From: Paludibacteraceae bacterium
Lineage (GTDB): Bacteria > Bacteroidota > Bacteroidia > Bacteroidales > Paludibacteraceae
NCBI GenBank assembly: GCA_017450685.1
Contig: JAFSTB010000024.1
Coordinates: 1 to 64,000, forward strand
DNA length: 64,000 bases
Direction: 5' to 3'
Shown: piece after piece, positions 7,434-15,418 of the stretch
How positions within the stretch are numbered: position 1 is the first letter of the stretch
Layout: each line of letters starts with the position of its first letter
Translations under genes and position numbers: made by a program
Notes under the pieces: generated by a model
Told to the model about the DNA's origin: nothing
The model's database searches: none
What the model saw: the letters and a program-made list of their open reading frames with translations, nothing else

Positions 7434-7434
7434 A

Positions 7435-7653
7435 TTAATTATAACTTTTAGTGGTTTGTCGTGTGTTTGCTACAAAGGTCTTATTGTCTCCTTTGAGGTT
7501 GATAGAGCCGAGACATTCAAAATCGCCATTACTCCAAGTCTTGTAAATCACGCCTGTCGAACCTTTGTCTTGGCGCATGGCAGCCTTTGCAGAGTTAAGG
7601 TTGTAGAACTCTTCGGTTGTGCCGTCTGTATGCGTTACAATGTACTGTTTCAT
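7435..7653 (-). CDS. First gene of the leftward phage operon, 72 aa hypothetical protein
   Basis: 72 residues (MKQYIVTHTDGTTEEFYNLN...), a compact alpha/beta small protein with a YNLNSAKAAMRQDKGST segment. It is the first gene downstream of the leftward promoter at 7770-7801, with a leader of about 110 nt. Small first genes of this kind are common in Bacteroides phage early operons. No function assigned. Confidence 0.6.
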   Translation of the reverse strand: MKQYIVTHTDGTTEEFYNLNSAKAAMRQDKGSTGVIYKTWSNGDFECLGSINLKGDNKTFVANTRQTTKSYN

Positions 7654-7680
7654 CTTTTTAAAATTTTTATTGGTTATTTA

Positions 7681-7712
7681 TTTGCTTTTTCGAGTATTTT
7701 GTAGTAACTTTG
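7681..7712 (+). promoter_or_regulatory. Rightward phage promoter (repressor side)
   Basis: TTTG at 7681-7684, a 20-nt spacer, then TAACTTTG at 7705-7712, an exact match to the Bacteroidota consensus. It points toward the repressor gene at 7862 with a leader of about 140 nt that runs through the divergent promoter and the palindrome. Confidence 0.65.
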
Positions 7713-7769
7713 CCGCAATTTTGATATGCTTGCACCGTTGCCGTTTTGTTTTTTTCTTGTTTTCGGTTG

Positions 7770-7801
7770 CAAAGGTACACTATTTTGGTGAAACCAACAA
7801 A
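7770..7801 (-). promoter_or_regulatory. Leftward phage early promoter
   Basis: On the minus strand TTTG (7801-7798), a 20-nt spacer, then TACCTTTG (7777-7770). It would drive the operon from 7653 leftwards. Its -33 box is immediately beside the palindrome at 7803-7818, as expected if the repressor bound there blocks the promoter. Confidence 0.75.
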
Positions 7802-7802
7802 T

Positions 7803-7818
7803 AAAAAGTGAACTTTTT
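7803..7818. promoter_or_regulatory. Palindromic candidate repressor operator
   Basis: AAAAAGT-GA-ACTTTTT, seven-base arms around a 2-bp centre. It lies 1 bp beyond the -33 box of the leftward promoter and about 44 bp before the repressor start. An additional inverted pair GGTGAA (7787-7792) and TTCACC (7829-7834) is centred on the same place. Repressor binding is inferred. Confidence 0.55.
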
Positions 7819-7861
7819 TGCAAGAAAATTCACCTATTTAGTTTAACTCTTTAACAAACAA

Positions 7862-8290
7862 ATGATTATGGAGACAGAAAAAAATCAAAGAATTTCGGCT
7901 GTTGCCGATTATCTGCACGGCTTGGGCTTTAAGAACCTGCAAATTGCAGAGGCACTTGGAGTTTCGCCTGCGTATGTGTCCGACCTATTTAAGGGTAATA
8001 AATCTATCGGTGCAAAACTCGCATACAAGTTGGAGGAGTTGTATAAAATTTCACCGTCTTGGTTAATCTTTGGTGAGGGTGAGATGACGGCTTCCAAGCA
8101 TTCGGTGGAGCATAATGAAGCACCCGTTTTTCAGAATAACGGGAACGGCGACAATAATGTGACGCAGACCGCAGGTACTCCCTCGGCTACGATTGATAAG
8201 TTGATTGCCGAGATGCGTGAATCGCGTATTGAAAAAGACAGGCAGATAGACCGCCTGCTTACGATTATTGAGAATATGCAAAACAAATAA
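7862..8290 (+). CDS. XRE-family phage repressor
   Basis: 142 residues (start ATG at 7862, or the second ATG at 7868). Residues about 10-68 form a helix-turn-helix of the XRE type (ADYLHGLGFKNLQIAEALGV, then SPAYVSDLFKGNKSIGAKLAYKLEELY, ending SPSWLIFGEGEM, the usual end of the domain). The C-terminal 40 residues are a coiled coil (RESRIEKDRQIDRLLTIIENM), likely for dimer or tetramer formation. There is no LexA-type peptidase domain, so induction would not be by RecA-mediated self-cleavage. It faces the divergent early promoter and is the likely lysogeny repressor. Confidence 0.8.
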   Translation: MIMETEKNQRISAVADYLHGLGFKNLQIAEALGVSPAYVSDLFKGNKSIGAKLAYKLEELYKISPSWLIFGEGEMTASKHSVEHNEAPVFQNNGNGDNNVTQTAGTPSATIDKLIAEMRESRIEKDRQIDRLLTIIENMQNK

Positions 8291-8293
8291 TTT

Positions 8294-8839
8294 ATGGATA
8301 TGAAAAGATTTTATTTTTTGGCAGCAACGCTGCTATGCTCCCTTGCTCTCTTTTCACAAGATTACAAGGTAGAGGGTTCGGAGGTGGTATTCACCAAGGT
8401 TATTGAAAACACAGGTATGAGTGTGCAAGAGGCACACGATGCTTTGGAGGCTTTTTTTGCTTTGCGTTATAACGATGTCAACTCCACGCAAAAACTCAAC
8501 CAACCCGACCACCTTATTTATAAAGGGTTGTTTGGCGATGTTTATACTTACACAATGGGAATGTGGGTCAATGATGTGCCGCACACGGTTGATGTCGCTA
8601 TTAAAGACAACCGTCTGCGCATCAAGATTTCGCTCTACGATGGTGTTTGCCGCTCTACGCAAAACCTAAATCGATATACTTATGTGATTGCCGAGGCTGC
8701 TCCTCTCGGTAGTAACAACAAAAATATCCTCAAAAAGGTATCAACCGAGACTTTTGAAAGGGCTTGTGTGCGTGTCAATGCGTTATTTGCCGACATCGAA
8801 AACTCACTAAACAAAACTACAACAGAGGAGGACTGGTAA
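8294..8839 (+). CDS. Secreted DUF4468 (TBP-like fold) protein
   Basis: 181 residues. An N-terminal signal peptide (KRFYFLAATLLCSLALFSQ) is followed by a DUF4468 domain, whose conserved GLFGDVYTYTMGMWV...TVDVAIKDNRLRI pattern is visible. DUF4468 is a Bacteroidota family with a TBP-like fold, normally periplasmic or outer-membrane-anchored. It starts 3 bp after the repressor stop and its stop overlaps the next start (TAATG). Finding a secreted DUF4468 protein between a phage repressor and an integrase suggests a lysogenic-conversion or exclusion gene, which is inference. Confidence 0.75.
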   Translation: MDMKRFYFLAATLLCSLALFSQDYKVEGSEVVFTKVIENTGMSVQEAHDALEAFFALRYNDVNSTQKLNQPDHLIYKGLFGDVYTYTMGMWVNDVPHTVDVAIKDNRLRIKISLYDGVCRSTQNLNRYTYVIAEAAPLGSNNKNILKKVSTETFERACVRVNALFADIENSLNKTTTEEDW

Positions 8840-9552
8840 TGGAAACAAAAAACGAAAACTACGGACTGATTTATGTCCTCACCAATCCTTGCATGCCCAA
8901 CATCGTCAAGATAGGGCAAACCACAAAAAAAGACCTCGCACAGAGAATGAAAGATCTGTTCTCTACCGGCGTGCCTGCTCCATTCGTTGCTGCTGCCTCA
9001 TGCCGTGTTCCTCTTGACCAGTTAGATAAGGTTGAGAGCGCACTTCATAAGGCTTTTGAGAAACAGCGTGTTTACAAGACGCGTGAGTTCTTTTCTGTTT
9101 CGCCGGAGTCGGTACGCCCAATCCTTGAGGCATTAGAAAGCGTGCAGGGTTATTCGGATGCCGTGTCGGAGGTGAATGTTGAGATAGAGAATGCCACCAA
9201 AGCCGATGACACAAAATACCGCCGTGAGAATATGGACTTTTTGAAAATGAAGTTGCATATCGGTGATACCCTTATATATATAAAGGACGCATCTATCACC
9301 TGCACTATCGTATCAAATAAAAAGGTGGACTACAAAGACGAGCATGGGGTTTCTCTTTCGTATGTCTCCAAACTCCTACTCGGTCGCGGCGTGCAGCCCG
9401 CGCTGTATTGGAAAACGAAAGACGGTGTGAAACTCATAGACCTGTACAATAAGCAAGTGGTGGATGAGACCACAGAGCAGTTTGCTGCAACCGATGCCGC
9501 TATTGCTGCTGCCAATGCCGAGTATGACAAGTTCAAAACCGAATGCCAATGA
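8839..9552 (+). CDS. T5orf172 / GIY-YIG-like nuclease-family protein
   Basis: 237 residues from the ATG at 8839, which overlaps the previous stop. Residues about 8-95 (YGLIYVLTNPCMPNIVKIGQTTKKDLAQRMKDL ... ESALHKAFEKQRV...REFF) match the T5orf172 domain, a GIY-YIG-superfamily fold seen in phage and mobile-element proteins. The C-terminal part (FLKMKLHIGDTLIYIKDASI, then GVSLSYVSKLLLG... ALYWKTKDGVKLIDLYN) resembles the DUF4357 module often attached to it, thought to bind DNA. Position in the rightward lysogeny module suggests an accessory or defence role. Whether it cleaves DNA is not shown. Confidence 0.8.
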   Translation: METKNENYGLIYVLTNPCMPNIVKIGQTTKKDLAQRMKDLFSTGVPAPFVAAASCRVPLDQLDKVESALHKAFEKQRVYKTREFFSVSPESVRPILEALESVQGYSDAVSEVNVEIENATKADDTKYRRENMDFLKMKLHIGDTLIYIKDASITCTIVSNKKVDYKDEHGVSLSYVSKLLLGRGVQPALYWKTKDGVKLIDLYNKQVVDETTEQFAATDAAIAAANAEYDKFKTECQ

Positions 9553-9800
9553 GAACTGAACAACGACAAGAGATAGACAAGCGATTTCTCAAAGCCTACC
9601 GGCTGCTTTATGCCGATGAGAAAGTGCAGTATAAAAAGGACTTTTGCGCCAAGACAGCCCTGCTGCCACAGAACTTCTCCATGCTGGAGCGCGGCGACCT
9701 GTCCTGCACCGTTGATAACATCTACAACCTATGCACCGAGTTTGGAGTGTCCATCGACTGGATATTCTTCGGCAAAGGCGATTTCTATGCCCACGATTAA
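9549..9800 (+). CDS. Small HTH-like phage protein
   Basis: 83 residues from the ATG at 9549, which overlaps the previous stop (ATGA). The C-terminal half (LLPQNFSMLERGDLSCTVDNIYNLCTEFGVSIDWIFFGKGDF) has the shape of an XRE helix-turn-helix ending in the SxDWIFFGKG motif shared with the phage repressor. It could be a second regulator or a control protein for the integrase, whose start lies inside its last codons. Regulation of integrase translation by coupling is suggested by the 14-bp overlap. Confidence 0.6.
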   Translation: MRTEQRQEIDKRFLKAYRLLYADEKVQYKKDFCAKTALLPQNFSMLERGDLSCTVDNIYNLCTEFGVSIDWIFFGKGDFYAHD

Positions 9801-11034
9801 GTACCGCATATCATCACGTGTGCATAACGGACAGGCGGAGGTGCTTGCTCGCTTCTATGACGGTGAGTTTTCTCAACGCGCAAAAACGCGAATTGCTGCC
9901 CCTGTGTCGGCATGGAATGACGAGGACGGCTGTTTGGTTATTCCACGCAAAACAACGCCGGAGACGGTCGCTCTGCGCGAAAAACAAAGGCAGTTAGACG
10001 AACTGACCGACACCGTGAGCAATGCTTGGTGGCGCGACCGCTTCGATGTCCGTGAGGGCTGGCTGCAAAAAGTGATAGACGACTTCCACAACATCCCGCA
10101 AAAAAAATCGCGGCTAACGCTGCACGACCTGTGCGAAGAGAGGAATGCCGAACTGCAACTGGACGCAGCCACCATTACCAAATATAAAGTTCTACTCTCT
10201 GCTCTTGACCGATTTGCAGGGAAGCGCACTCTTTATGTGGACGACTTCACCCGTGAGGACGCAGAGGCTTTTGCCGCTTTCTATCGAGCCGAACCGACAA
10301 GTAATGGTGTAGTGGTTCGCTCTTCAAACACCGTGTCCGGCAAGATGCGCAGTCTGCGTGCGTTATTCTCTTATGCTGTCAGCATGGGATATGTCTCGCA
10401 AAATCCAACCGCTCAATACAAAATAGCCGCAGAGGTGTATGGCGACCCTATCTACTTGACAATGGAAGAGCGAGACCAACTCTATGCCTTTGATAGCCTG
10501 CCTCACCACCTTGCCGTACAGCGTGATATCTTCATCTTTCAATGCCATGTTGGTTGTCGCGTTGGCGACTTGCTTCGTTTGCGGCAAGAGAATGTAACCG
10601 AGGACGGTTGGCTGCAGTATATTGCCCACAAAACACGCAAGAGCCTACCGAAGACCGTCCGTGTCCCGCTTTCCGATGTGGCGTTGGAAATCCTCGCACG
10701 CTATAAGGAGATGAGCGGCGACAGGCTACTCCCATTTATCTCCGCACAAAAATATAACGAGGATATTCACGATTGCGCTCGCTTGGCTGGGTTGGACAGA
10801 ATGGTTGTTGTATTAAACAAACAAACCTTTGACGAGGAGCAGCACCCTTTATGGGAAGTTACGACCTCGCACACAGCACGCAAGACTTTTATGGAGGCTA
10901 TGTTTCGTGCCACAGGCTCGGAGCGTATCACATCTGCGTTCACTGGGCATGCAGACGGCAGTCGTGCTTTTGCTCGCTACACCCATGTTGATGACGACAT
11001 GAAGCGCAATGCTTTAGATAATTTGAAAAAATGA
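9787..11034 (+). CDS. int: Phage tyrosine integrase
   Basis: 415 residues from ATG at 9787. An N-terminal arm-binding-type region and a SAM-like core-binding domain (residues about 110-220: LTLHDLCEERNAELQLDAATITKYKVLLSALDRF...) precede the catalytic domain. Catalytic residues visible: Arg258 in CRVGDLL, the H362-x-x-R365 box (HTARKTF), His388 in FTGHADGS and the nucleophile Tyr398 in ARYTHVD. This is the tyrosine recombinase family of Bacteroidota phages and integrative elements. It is the last gene of the phage, so the attachment site should be in the 240 bp that follow. The other end of the element is outside the window. Confidence 0.92.
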   Translation: MPTIKYRISSRVHNGQAEVLARFYDGEFSQRAKTRIAAPVSAWNDEDGCLVIPRKTTPETVALREKQRQLDELTDTVSNAWWRDRFDVREGWLQKVIDDFHNIPQKKSRLTLHDLCEERNAELQLDAATITKYKVLLSALDRFAGKRTLYVDDFTREDAEAFAAFYRAEPTSNGVVVRSSNTVSGKMRSLRALFSYAVSMGYVSQNPTAQYKIAAEVYGDPIYLTMEERDQLYAFDSLPHHLAVQRDIFIFQCHVGCRVGDLLRLRQENVTEDGWLQYIAHKTRKSLPKTVRVPLSDVALEILARYKEMSGDRLLPFISAQKYNEDIHDCARLAGLDRMVVVLNKQTFDEEQHPLWEVTTSHTARKTFMEAMFRATGSERITSAFTGHADGSRAFARYTHVDDDMKRNALDNLKK

Positions 11035-11157
11035 CGGGTTTTTGACGGATTTTGATATTAAATCTTAATAATCGCTAATAGTATCTGGTGGTGATGAAGC
11101 GCAATTCTACTGTTGATTTGGCGCATATATTTTGGTCACGGCTGCTATGTGTTTTTA

Positions 11158-11181
11158 AGAGTTAGCAATAATTCTAACTCT
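11158..11181. repeat. Inverted repeat downstream of integrase, possible attachment-site core
   Basis: AGAGTTAG (11158-11165), 8-bp spacer CAATAATT, CTAACTCT (11174-11181), perfect arms. It lies 124 bp after the integrase stop. Symmetric arms with a 6-8-bp spacer are the usual form of a tyrosine recombinase crossover site, so this is the best att candidate. The matching copy at the other end is not in the window. Confidence 0.45.
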
Positions 11182-11200
11182 GGTTAGGCAACAAAATGAA

Positions 11201-11229
11201 ACCGTAAGTCGTTGAGACTTACGGTTTTT
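11201..11229 (+). terminator. Intrinsic terminator hairpin
   Basis: Perfect 10-bp stem ACCGTAAGTC / GACTTACGGT with a GTTGA loop (11201-11225), followed by TTTT. It can end transcription coming from the integrase; the minus strand of the serine recombinase gene also ends nearby at 11277. Confidence 0.8.
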
Positions 11230-11276
11230 GATTTGATTGCTGTGCCAATTGTCGCTCTGACTATGTAAGAAGTGAG

Positions 11277-11915
11277 TCAGCCAAAATCGAAATGTAGAGT
11301 AGGATATATCTCGTCCTTGAGAAACTGGTTGTAGTAACGGTAAATGGTGTTTTTGCTTACTCTTAGTCGTCTGCTTATCCGTGCCAACGAGAGACCTTCA
11401 AGAAGCCATTGCGTTATCTGCTGTTTCTGACTGAAACACTTATAGAACTGTTCGTTTGATAGTTTGCCTTTGGGTCTGCCAATGTGTGCTCCCTCTGCTT
11501 TTCTACGCGCTAATGCCTCCTTCGTGCGCTCAGAGATGAGGTTACGCTCTATCTCTGCCGACAAACCAAAAGCAAAAGCCAATACTTTGGAAGGTATGTC
11601 ATCTCCAAGACGATAGTTGTCTTTTATGGTCCATACTTTGCAATCCTTACTCATACAGATATTAAGTATCTCCATAATCATAAACAAGCTGCGTCCTAAT
11701 CGACTCAGTTCGGAACAGATGATGATATCACCCTTCTCTACTTGAGATAGTAATCTACCAAGCAACCGCTTATTGTAGTTCTGTGTGCCACTTATGGTCT
11801 CTTCTATCCACCCATTCACTTCCAAATGCTCCTTCTTACAAAACTCAATAATCTCAAAGCGTTGATTCTCAACTGTCTGCTTGTCCGAACTCACGCGTAT
11901 ATATCCGTAAATCAT
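11277..11915 (-). CDS. Serine recombinase (invertase/resolvase family)
   Basis: 212 residues from ATG at 11915 (MIYGYIRVSSDKQ). The N-terminal resolvase domain has the catalytic serine in YIRVSS (residue 9 or 10), the Arg-containing SRLGRSLFMIMEIL segment and the long E-helix region (SAEIERNLISERTKEALARRKAEGAHIGRPKGKLS). The C-terminal part (QQITQWLLEGLSLARISRRL, then VSKNTIYRYYNQF) is a helix-turn-helix. It is the size of DNA invertases (Hin/Gin/Mpi type) rather than large serine integrases. In Bacteroides such enzymes invert promoter segments elsewhere in the genome. It could belong to the phage or to the host. Confidence 0.85.
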   Translation of the reverse strand: MIYGYIRVSSDKQTVENQRFEIIEFCKKEHLEVNGWIEETISGTQNYNKRLLGRLLSQVEKGDIIICSELSRLGRSLFMIMEILNICMSKDCKVWTIKDNYRLGDDIPSKVLAFAFGLSAEIERNLISERTKEALARRKAEGAHIGRPKGKLSNEQFYKCFSQKQQITQWLLEGLSLARISRRLRVSKNTIYRYYNQFLKDEIYPTLHFDFG

Positions 11916-11933
11916 AGTCGTAAGTGTTTGCTT

Positions 11934-11957
11934 ACAGAGCAAGATAACCTGCTCTGT
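11934..11957. repeat. Inverted repeat upstream of serine recombinase
   Basis: ACAGAGCA (11934-11941), 8-bp spacer, TGCTCTGT (11950-11957), perfect arms, 19 bp upstream of the recombinase start. Symmetry and position suit an operator or crossover site bound by the recombinase itself. No second copy was noticed. Confidence 0.5.
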
Positions 11958-12045
11958 GTGTGGACGTTTGGGCTGCAAATATATGACTTATAATTGATAT
12001 TTATCGCCTAACTGCTTAATTATTTCTTGCTTTACGACGAGAAAA

Positions 12046-12077
12046 TTTGCATAAATGGCGGCAACACCGTACCTTTG
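12046..12077 (+). promoter_or_regulatory. Promoter of the DUF4831-porD-recN run
   Basis: TTTG at 12046-12049, 20-nt spacer, TACCTTTG at 12070-12077; the ATG at 12105 follows after about 28 nt. Confidence 0.8.
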
Positions 12078-12104
12078 CACGAATATATAAACCTGTTTTC
12101 ACTT

Positions 12105-12884
12105 ATGCGCAGATTATTTCCCTTATCCCTTTTGATATTGGCAGTTTTGCCTTTGCTTGCACAGAAAAACTATGCTTTTCGTGTTGAATATGATGAGATA
12201 CGCACTGAACGCGGTGAGTTATATCAGTACACCGACCGCTATTTAGGCACAACACAAGTTATTACCGACACAGGTACCGTGTTCGTCCTTAAAAATGTGA
12301 GCCTTTTGCAAAACCGTCATCCTCAGCCTAAAAGCGAGAACCCGAAGAAAAAAGAAGATGCCAAACAGCAATTATCCGATGCGGAAGTCACCATTCTGCC
12401 GCCACTCAACGAAGAGGCATTGATGGCAGCCAACACCGCCAAGAAGGCAGAGAGCGTGGCAAAACAGATATATCGTATCCGCGAGGCGCGCTTGGCATTA
12501 GTGGCAGGTGAGGCTGAACATACACCTGCCGACGGCTCTGCTATGCGACAAGCACTCAAAAGGTTAGACAAAATGGAAGAGGCATTGACGGCAATGTTCG
12601 TGGGTAAACGAACAGTCAAACATCTTACTAAGGTGGTGTATTTTGCACCTGATACAACGCTTACCGCTCTGAATGAAGTTTTGCTCCGTTTCTCACGTTT
12701 TGCCGGACCGGTGGCTGCCGATGACTTGAGCGGAGCACCCGTCAGGCTGTTTATCAACTTCCAAAAAGAGGCATTGCCGGTCGATAAAAAGAAAAAAGAC
12801 CAACAGCCTGCAATGTATATCAAACAAACAGAGATAAAAATCAGTTACGAGGGTCAAACCATTCAACATATACCTGCTTTATGA
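12105..12884 (+). CDS. DUF4831 family secreted protein
   Basis: 259 residues from ATG at 12105 (MRRLFPLSLLILAVLPLLAQ), which places a standard signal peptide at the N-terminus; the frame is open further upstream but that part would precede the likely transcription start. The pattern KQIYRIREARLALVAGE...MRQALKRLDKMEEALTAMFVGK matches DUF4831, a Bacteroidota family of unknown role. A Lys/Pro-rich linker occupies residues about 72-88. The stop overlaps the next start (ATGA), so it is co-translated with the PorD-like gene. Confidence 0.8.
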   Translation: MRRLFPLSLLILAVLPLLAQKNYAFRVEYDEIRTERGELYQYTDRYLGTTQVITDTGTVFVLKNVSLLQNRHPQPKSENPKKKEDAKQQLSDAEVTILPPLNEEALMAANTAKKAESVAKQIYRIREARLALVAGEAEHTPADGSAMRQALKRLDKMEEALTAMFVGKRTVKHLTKVVYFAPDTTLTALNEVLLRFSRFAGPVAADDLSGAPVRLFINFQKEALPVDKKKKDQQPAMYIKQTEIKISYEGQTIQHIPAL

Positions 12885-13792
12885 AAGCCGTGAGTCGTTT
12901 TATTATAAGTCTGCTTATGCTATGCGGCTCTGTCTCTGCACAAGAGTTGCGTTGCACGGTCAATATCAATGCCGACAAAGTGGACGGGTCTAATAAGCAG
13001 ATGTTTCAGACCTTGCAACAGGCTATCACCGACTATGTCAACAACTCGCGTTTCACTACACTCACCTTCACCGAGCAGGAACGCATCGAGTGCAGTATGA
13101 TGATGATAGTCAATAGTGTTACCAACGAGGGAATGGTCAATGCCTCTCTACAGGTGCAGAGTCGCCGACCTGTCTATGGCACCTCTTACGCCTCACCGCT
13201 CATCAACATCAAGGATGACGACTGCTCTTTCCTCTACCAGGAGTTCGACCGAATAGAGTTTCAGCCTACGCAGTTCACCACTAACCTGGCGGCTATCCTC
13301 ACTTATTATTGCTATCTCATACTCGGCTATGACTTAGACAGTTACTCCCGTCAAGGCGGATCGCCCTGTTTCCAACAATGTGAGAACATAGTATCGGCGG
13401 CTCAGTCGGCTTCCATCGAAAAAGATGAGTTGTCAGGATGGAAAGCCTTTGGCAACAACCGAAATCGCTATACGCTGATTAACAACTTGATGGACGGGGC
13501 TTTTAGCGATTATCGCAACTATTTTTACGAGTATCATCGTTTGGGTCTTGATGTAATGTCGAAGAACGTGGCAAACGGTCGCGCCAAGATAGCGTCAGGC
13601 TTAACCGTCTTGCGTGAAGTGTATAAAGCCAGACCTGCCACATACGTCATCGCCACATTCTTAGATGCTAAAAACGACGAGTTGGTGCAAATATTCAAGA
13701 AAGGTACGGATAGTGAGAAGAAGTCGGTGGTGGATATATTATCGGCTGTCGATCCAACCCGAATGGAATCCTACGAAAAAATAAACGAGTAA
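12881..13792 (+). CDS. porD: DUF4835 family, type IX secretion protein PorD-like
   Basis: 303 residues with a signal peptide (MKAVSRFIISLLMLCGSVSAQE). It matches the DUF4835 family over its length: TVNINADKV near the N-terminus, then MMIVNSVTNEGM, the aromatic FLYQEFDRIEFQPTQF and NLAAILTYYCYLILGYDLDSYS. Annotation systems have linked this family to type IX secretion under the name PorD; I am moderately sure of that name. In Bacteroidota it is usually followed by recN, as here (11-bp gap). A periplasmic or outer membrane location is expected. Confidence 0.8.
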   Translation: MKAVSRFIISLLMLCGSVSAQELRCTVNINADKVDGSNKQMFQTLQQAITDYVNNSRFTTLTFTEQERIECSMMMIVNSVTNEGMVNASLQVQSRRPVYGTSYASPLINIKDDDCSFLYQEFDRIEFQPTQFTTNLAAILTYYCYLILGYDLDSYSRQGGSPCFQQCENIVSAAQSASIEKDELSGWKAFGNNRNRYTLINNLMDGAFSDYRNYFYEYHRLGLDVMSKNVANGRAKIASGLTVLREVYKARPATYVIATFLDAKNDELVQIFKKGTDSEKKSVVDILSAVDPTRMESYEKINE

Positions 13793-13803
13793 TACTCTTT
13801 ATT

Positions 13804-15405
13804 ATGCTTGCTCACCTTCATATCCGTCACTATGCTCTTATCAATGAGTTGGATATCGATTTCACTCGTGGTTTCAGTGTCCTCACCGGTGAGACCGGTG
13901 CCGGCAAAAGTATCATCTTAGGTGCTCTCAATCTCGTTATGGGTGGCAAAGCCGACCCCCGTACAATAACCGAGGGTGAAGATAAGTGTGTTATAGAGGC
14001 ACTTTTCCAAACGGATAACGGCGACGAGAGTCTCGTGCGACGCGAGTTGAACCGCAACGGTCGCTCACGCTCCTTCGTCAATGATGAGGTGGTGTCGCAA
14101 GCAGAACTCAAACAGTTGGCTGCACAACTCATCGATATCCACTCGCAACACGCCAACCTGCTCATTGGCGACGACACTTTTCAACTGCAAGTGGTGGATG
14201 CTATCGCTTTCCCGACACAACAGACAGCACTGCTCAACCAATATTTAGAGGCTTATACTGATTATTGTGACTGCCGGACACAGTTGTCTTCCCTTATGGC
14301 TGAAGCCAAAAAAGCACAGCAGGAGGCCGACTATGTGCAGTTCCAGTTCAAACAGTTAGACGAGGCTGACCTGCACGAAAACGAGCAAGACGAACTGACC
14401 GAAGAAGAGTACAGACTCTCGCACGCCGAACAGATACGGGAAAGCCTGCAATACGGAGTACAACTGCTAACGGAAGAGGATAACAGTGTATTATCACTTC
14501 TGCATTCTATTCATTTTGACTCGGCTTCCGCTTCTTTGGCTGAACGTCTGCACTCAGCCACCATCGAATTGGAGGACATAGCACACGAAGCACAACAACA
14601 AGCCGACACATTGGAGTCCGACCCGCAACGCCTGCAACAAGTGCAAGAGAGGTTGGCTATGCTGCAAGAACTGATGCATAAACATCATTGTCAGACCGTT
14701 GCCGAACTTATCGCTTTAAGAGACTCGCTGCAAAATCAGTGCCTGCGCATCGATTCATACGACGAGGATATAAAACAACTCAATCAGTTGCTCCAACAAA
14801 AAGAGTTGCATCTCACCGACCTCGCTCAACAACTGACTCTTGCCAGAAAGAGCGTTGTACCACTCATCTCCGAGACGCTGAAAACTAACCTTCGCACTTT
14901 AGGTATGGCTCATGCCGAAGTGGATGTGCAGATAACACAGCTTGACGATTTCACACCTTCGGGTAAAGATAATGTGCAGTTTATGTTCGCGGCTAACCTC
15001 AATCAGTCGCTTCGTCGTGTGAGCGAGATAGCCAGCGGCGGAGAGATAAGCCGAATAATGCTATGTATCAAAGCCTTGACTGCTTCAACACGTGGCTTAC
15101 CCACTATCATCTTCGATGAGATAGACACGGGTATAAGTGGAGAAGTGGCTTCGCAGATGGGACGCATAATGCGACAGATGGCTGCCTCACGACAAATCAT
15201 CGCCATCACCCATCTTCCCCAGATAGCGGCTGCTGCCGAAGAACATTATCGGGTTTATAAAAGTGACACCGCTAAAAGGACGGAAACACATATACAAGCA
15301 TTAAATACCGACGCAAGAGTGCAAGAGATTGCCTCTATGCTCGCCGGCAAAAATATAACGGAAGCGGCTATACAAACAGCACAAGAATTGCTTAAAAAGC
15401 AGTGA
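13804..15405 (+). CDS. recN: DNA repair protein RecN
   Basis: 533 residues. MLAHLHIRHYALINELDIDF is the standard RecN start; Walker A GETGAGKS is at residues 29-36 and the C-terminal Walker B region reads TIIFDEIDTGISGEVA, preceded by the signature SGGEISRIMLCIKAL. The middle is coiled coil. RecN is an SMC-like ATPase that holds broken DNA ends together in double-strand break repair. It follows the porD-like gene and precedes rarA with a 13-bp gap, making a repair-oriented run. Length is normal. Confidence 0.95.
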   Translation: MLAHLHIRHYALINELDIDFTRGFSVLTGETGAGKSIILGALNLVMGGKADPRTITEGEDKCVIEALFQTDNGDESLVRRELNRNGRSRSFVNDEVVSQAELKQLAAQLIDIHSQHANLLIGDDTFQLQVVDAIAFPTQQTALLNQYLEAYTDYCDCRTQLSSLMAEAKKAQQEADYVQFQFKQLDEADLHENEQDELTEEEYRLSHAEQIRESLQYGVQLLTEEDNSVLSLLHSIHFDSASASLAERLHSATIELEDIAHEAQQQADTLESDPQRLQQVQERLAMLQELMHKHHCQTVAELIALRDSLQNQCLRIDSYDEDIKQLNQLLQQKELHLTDLAQQLTLARKSVVPLISETLKTNLRTLGMAHAEVDVQITQLDDFTPSGKDNVQFMFAANLNQSLRRVSEIASGGEISRIMLCIKALTASTRGLPTIIFDEIDTGISGEVASQMGRIMRQMAASRQIIAITHLPQIAAAAEEHYRVYKSDTAKRTETHIQALNTDARVQEIASMLAGKNITEAAIQTAQELLKKQ

Positions 15406-15418
15406 CAAGTCTTTCTAT

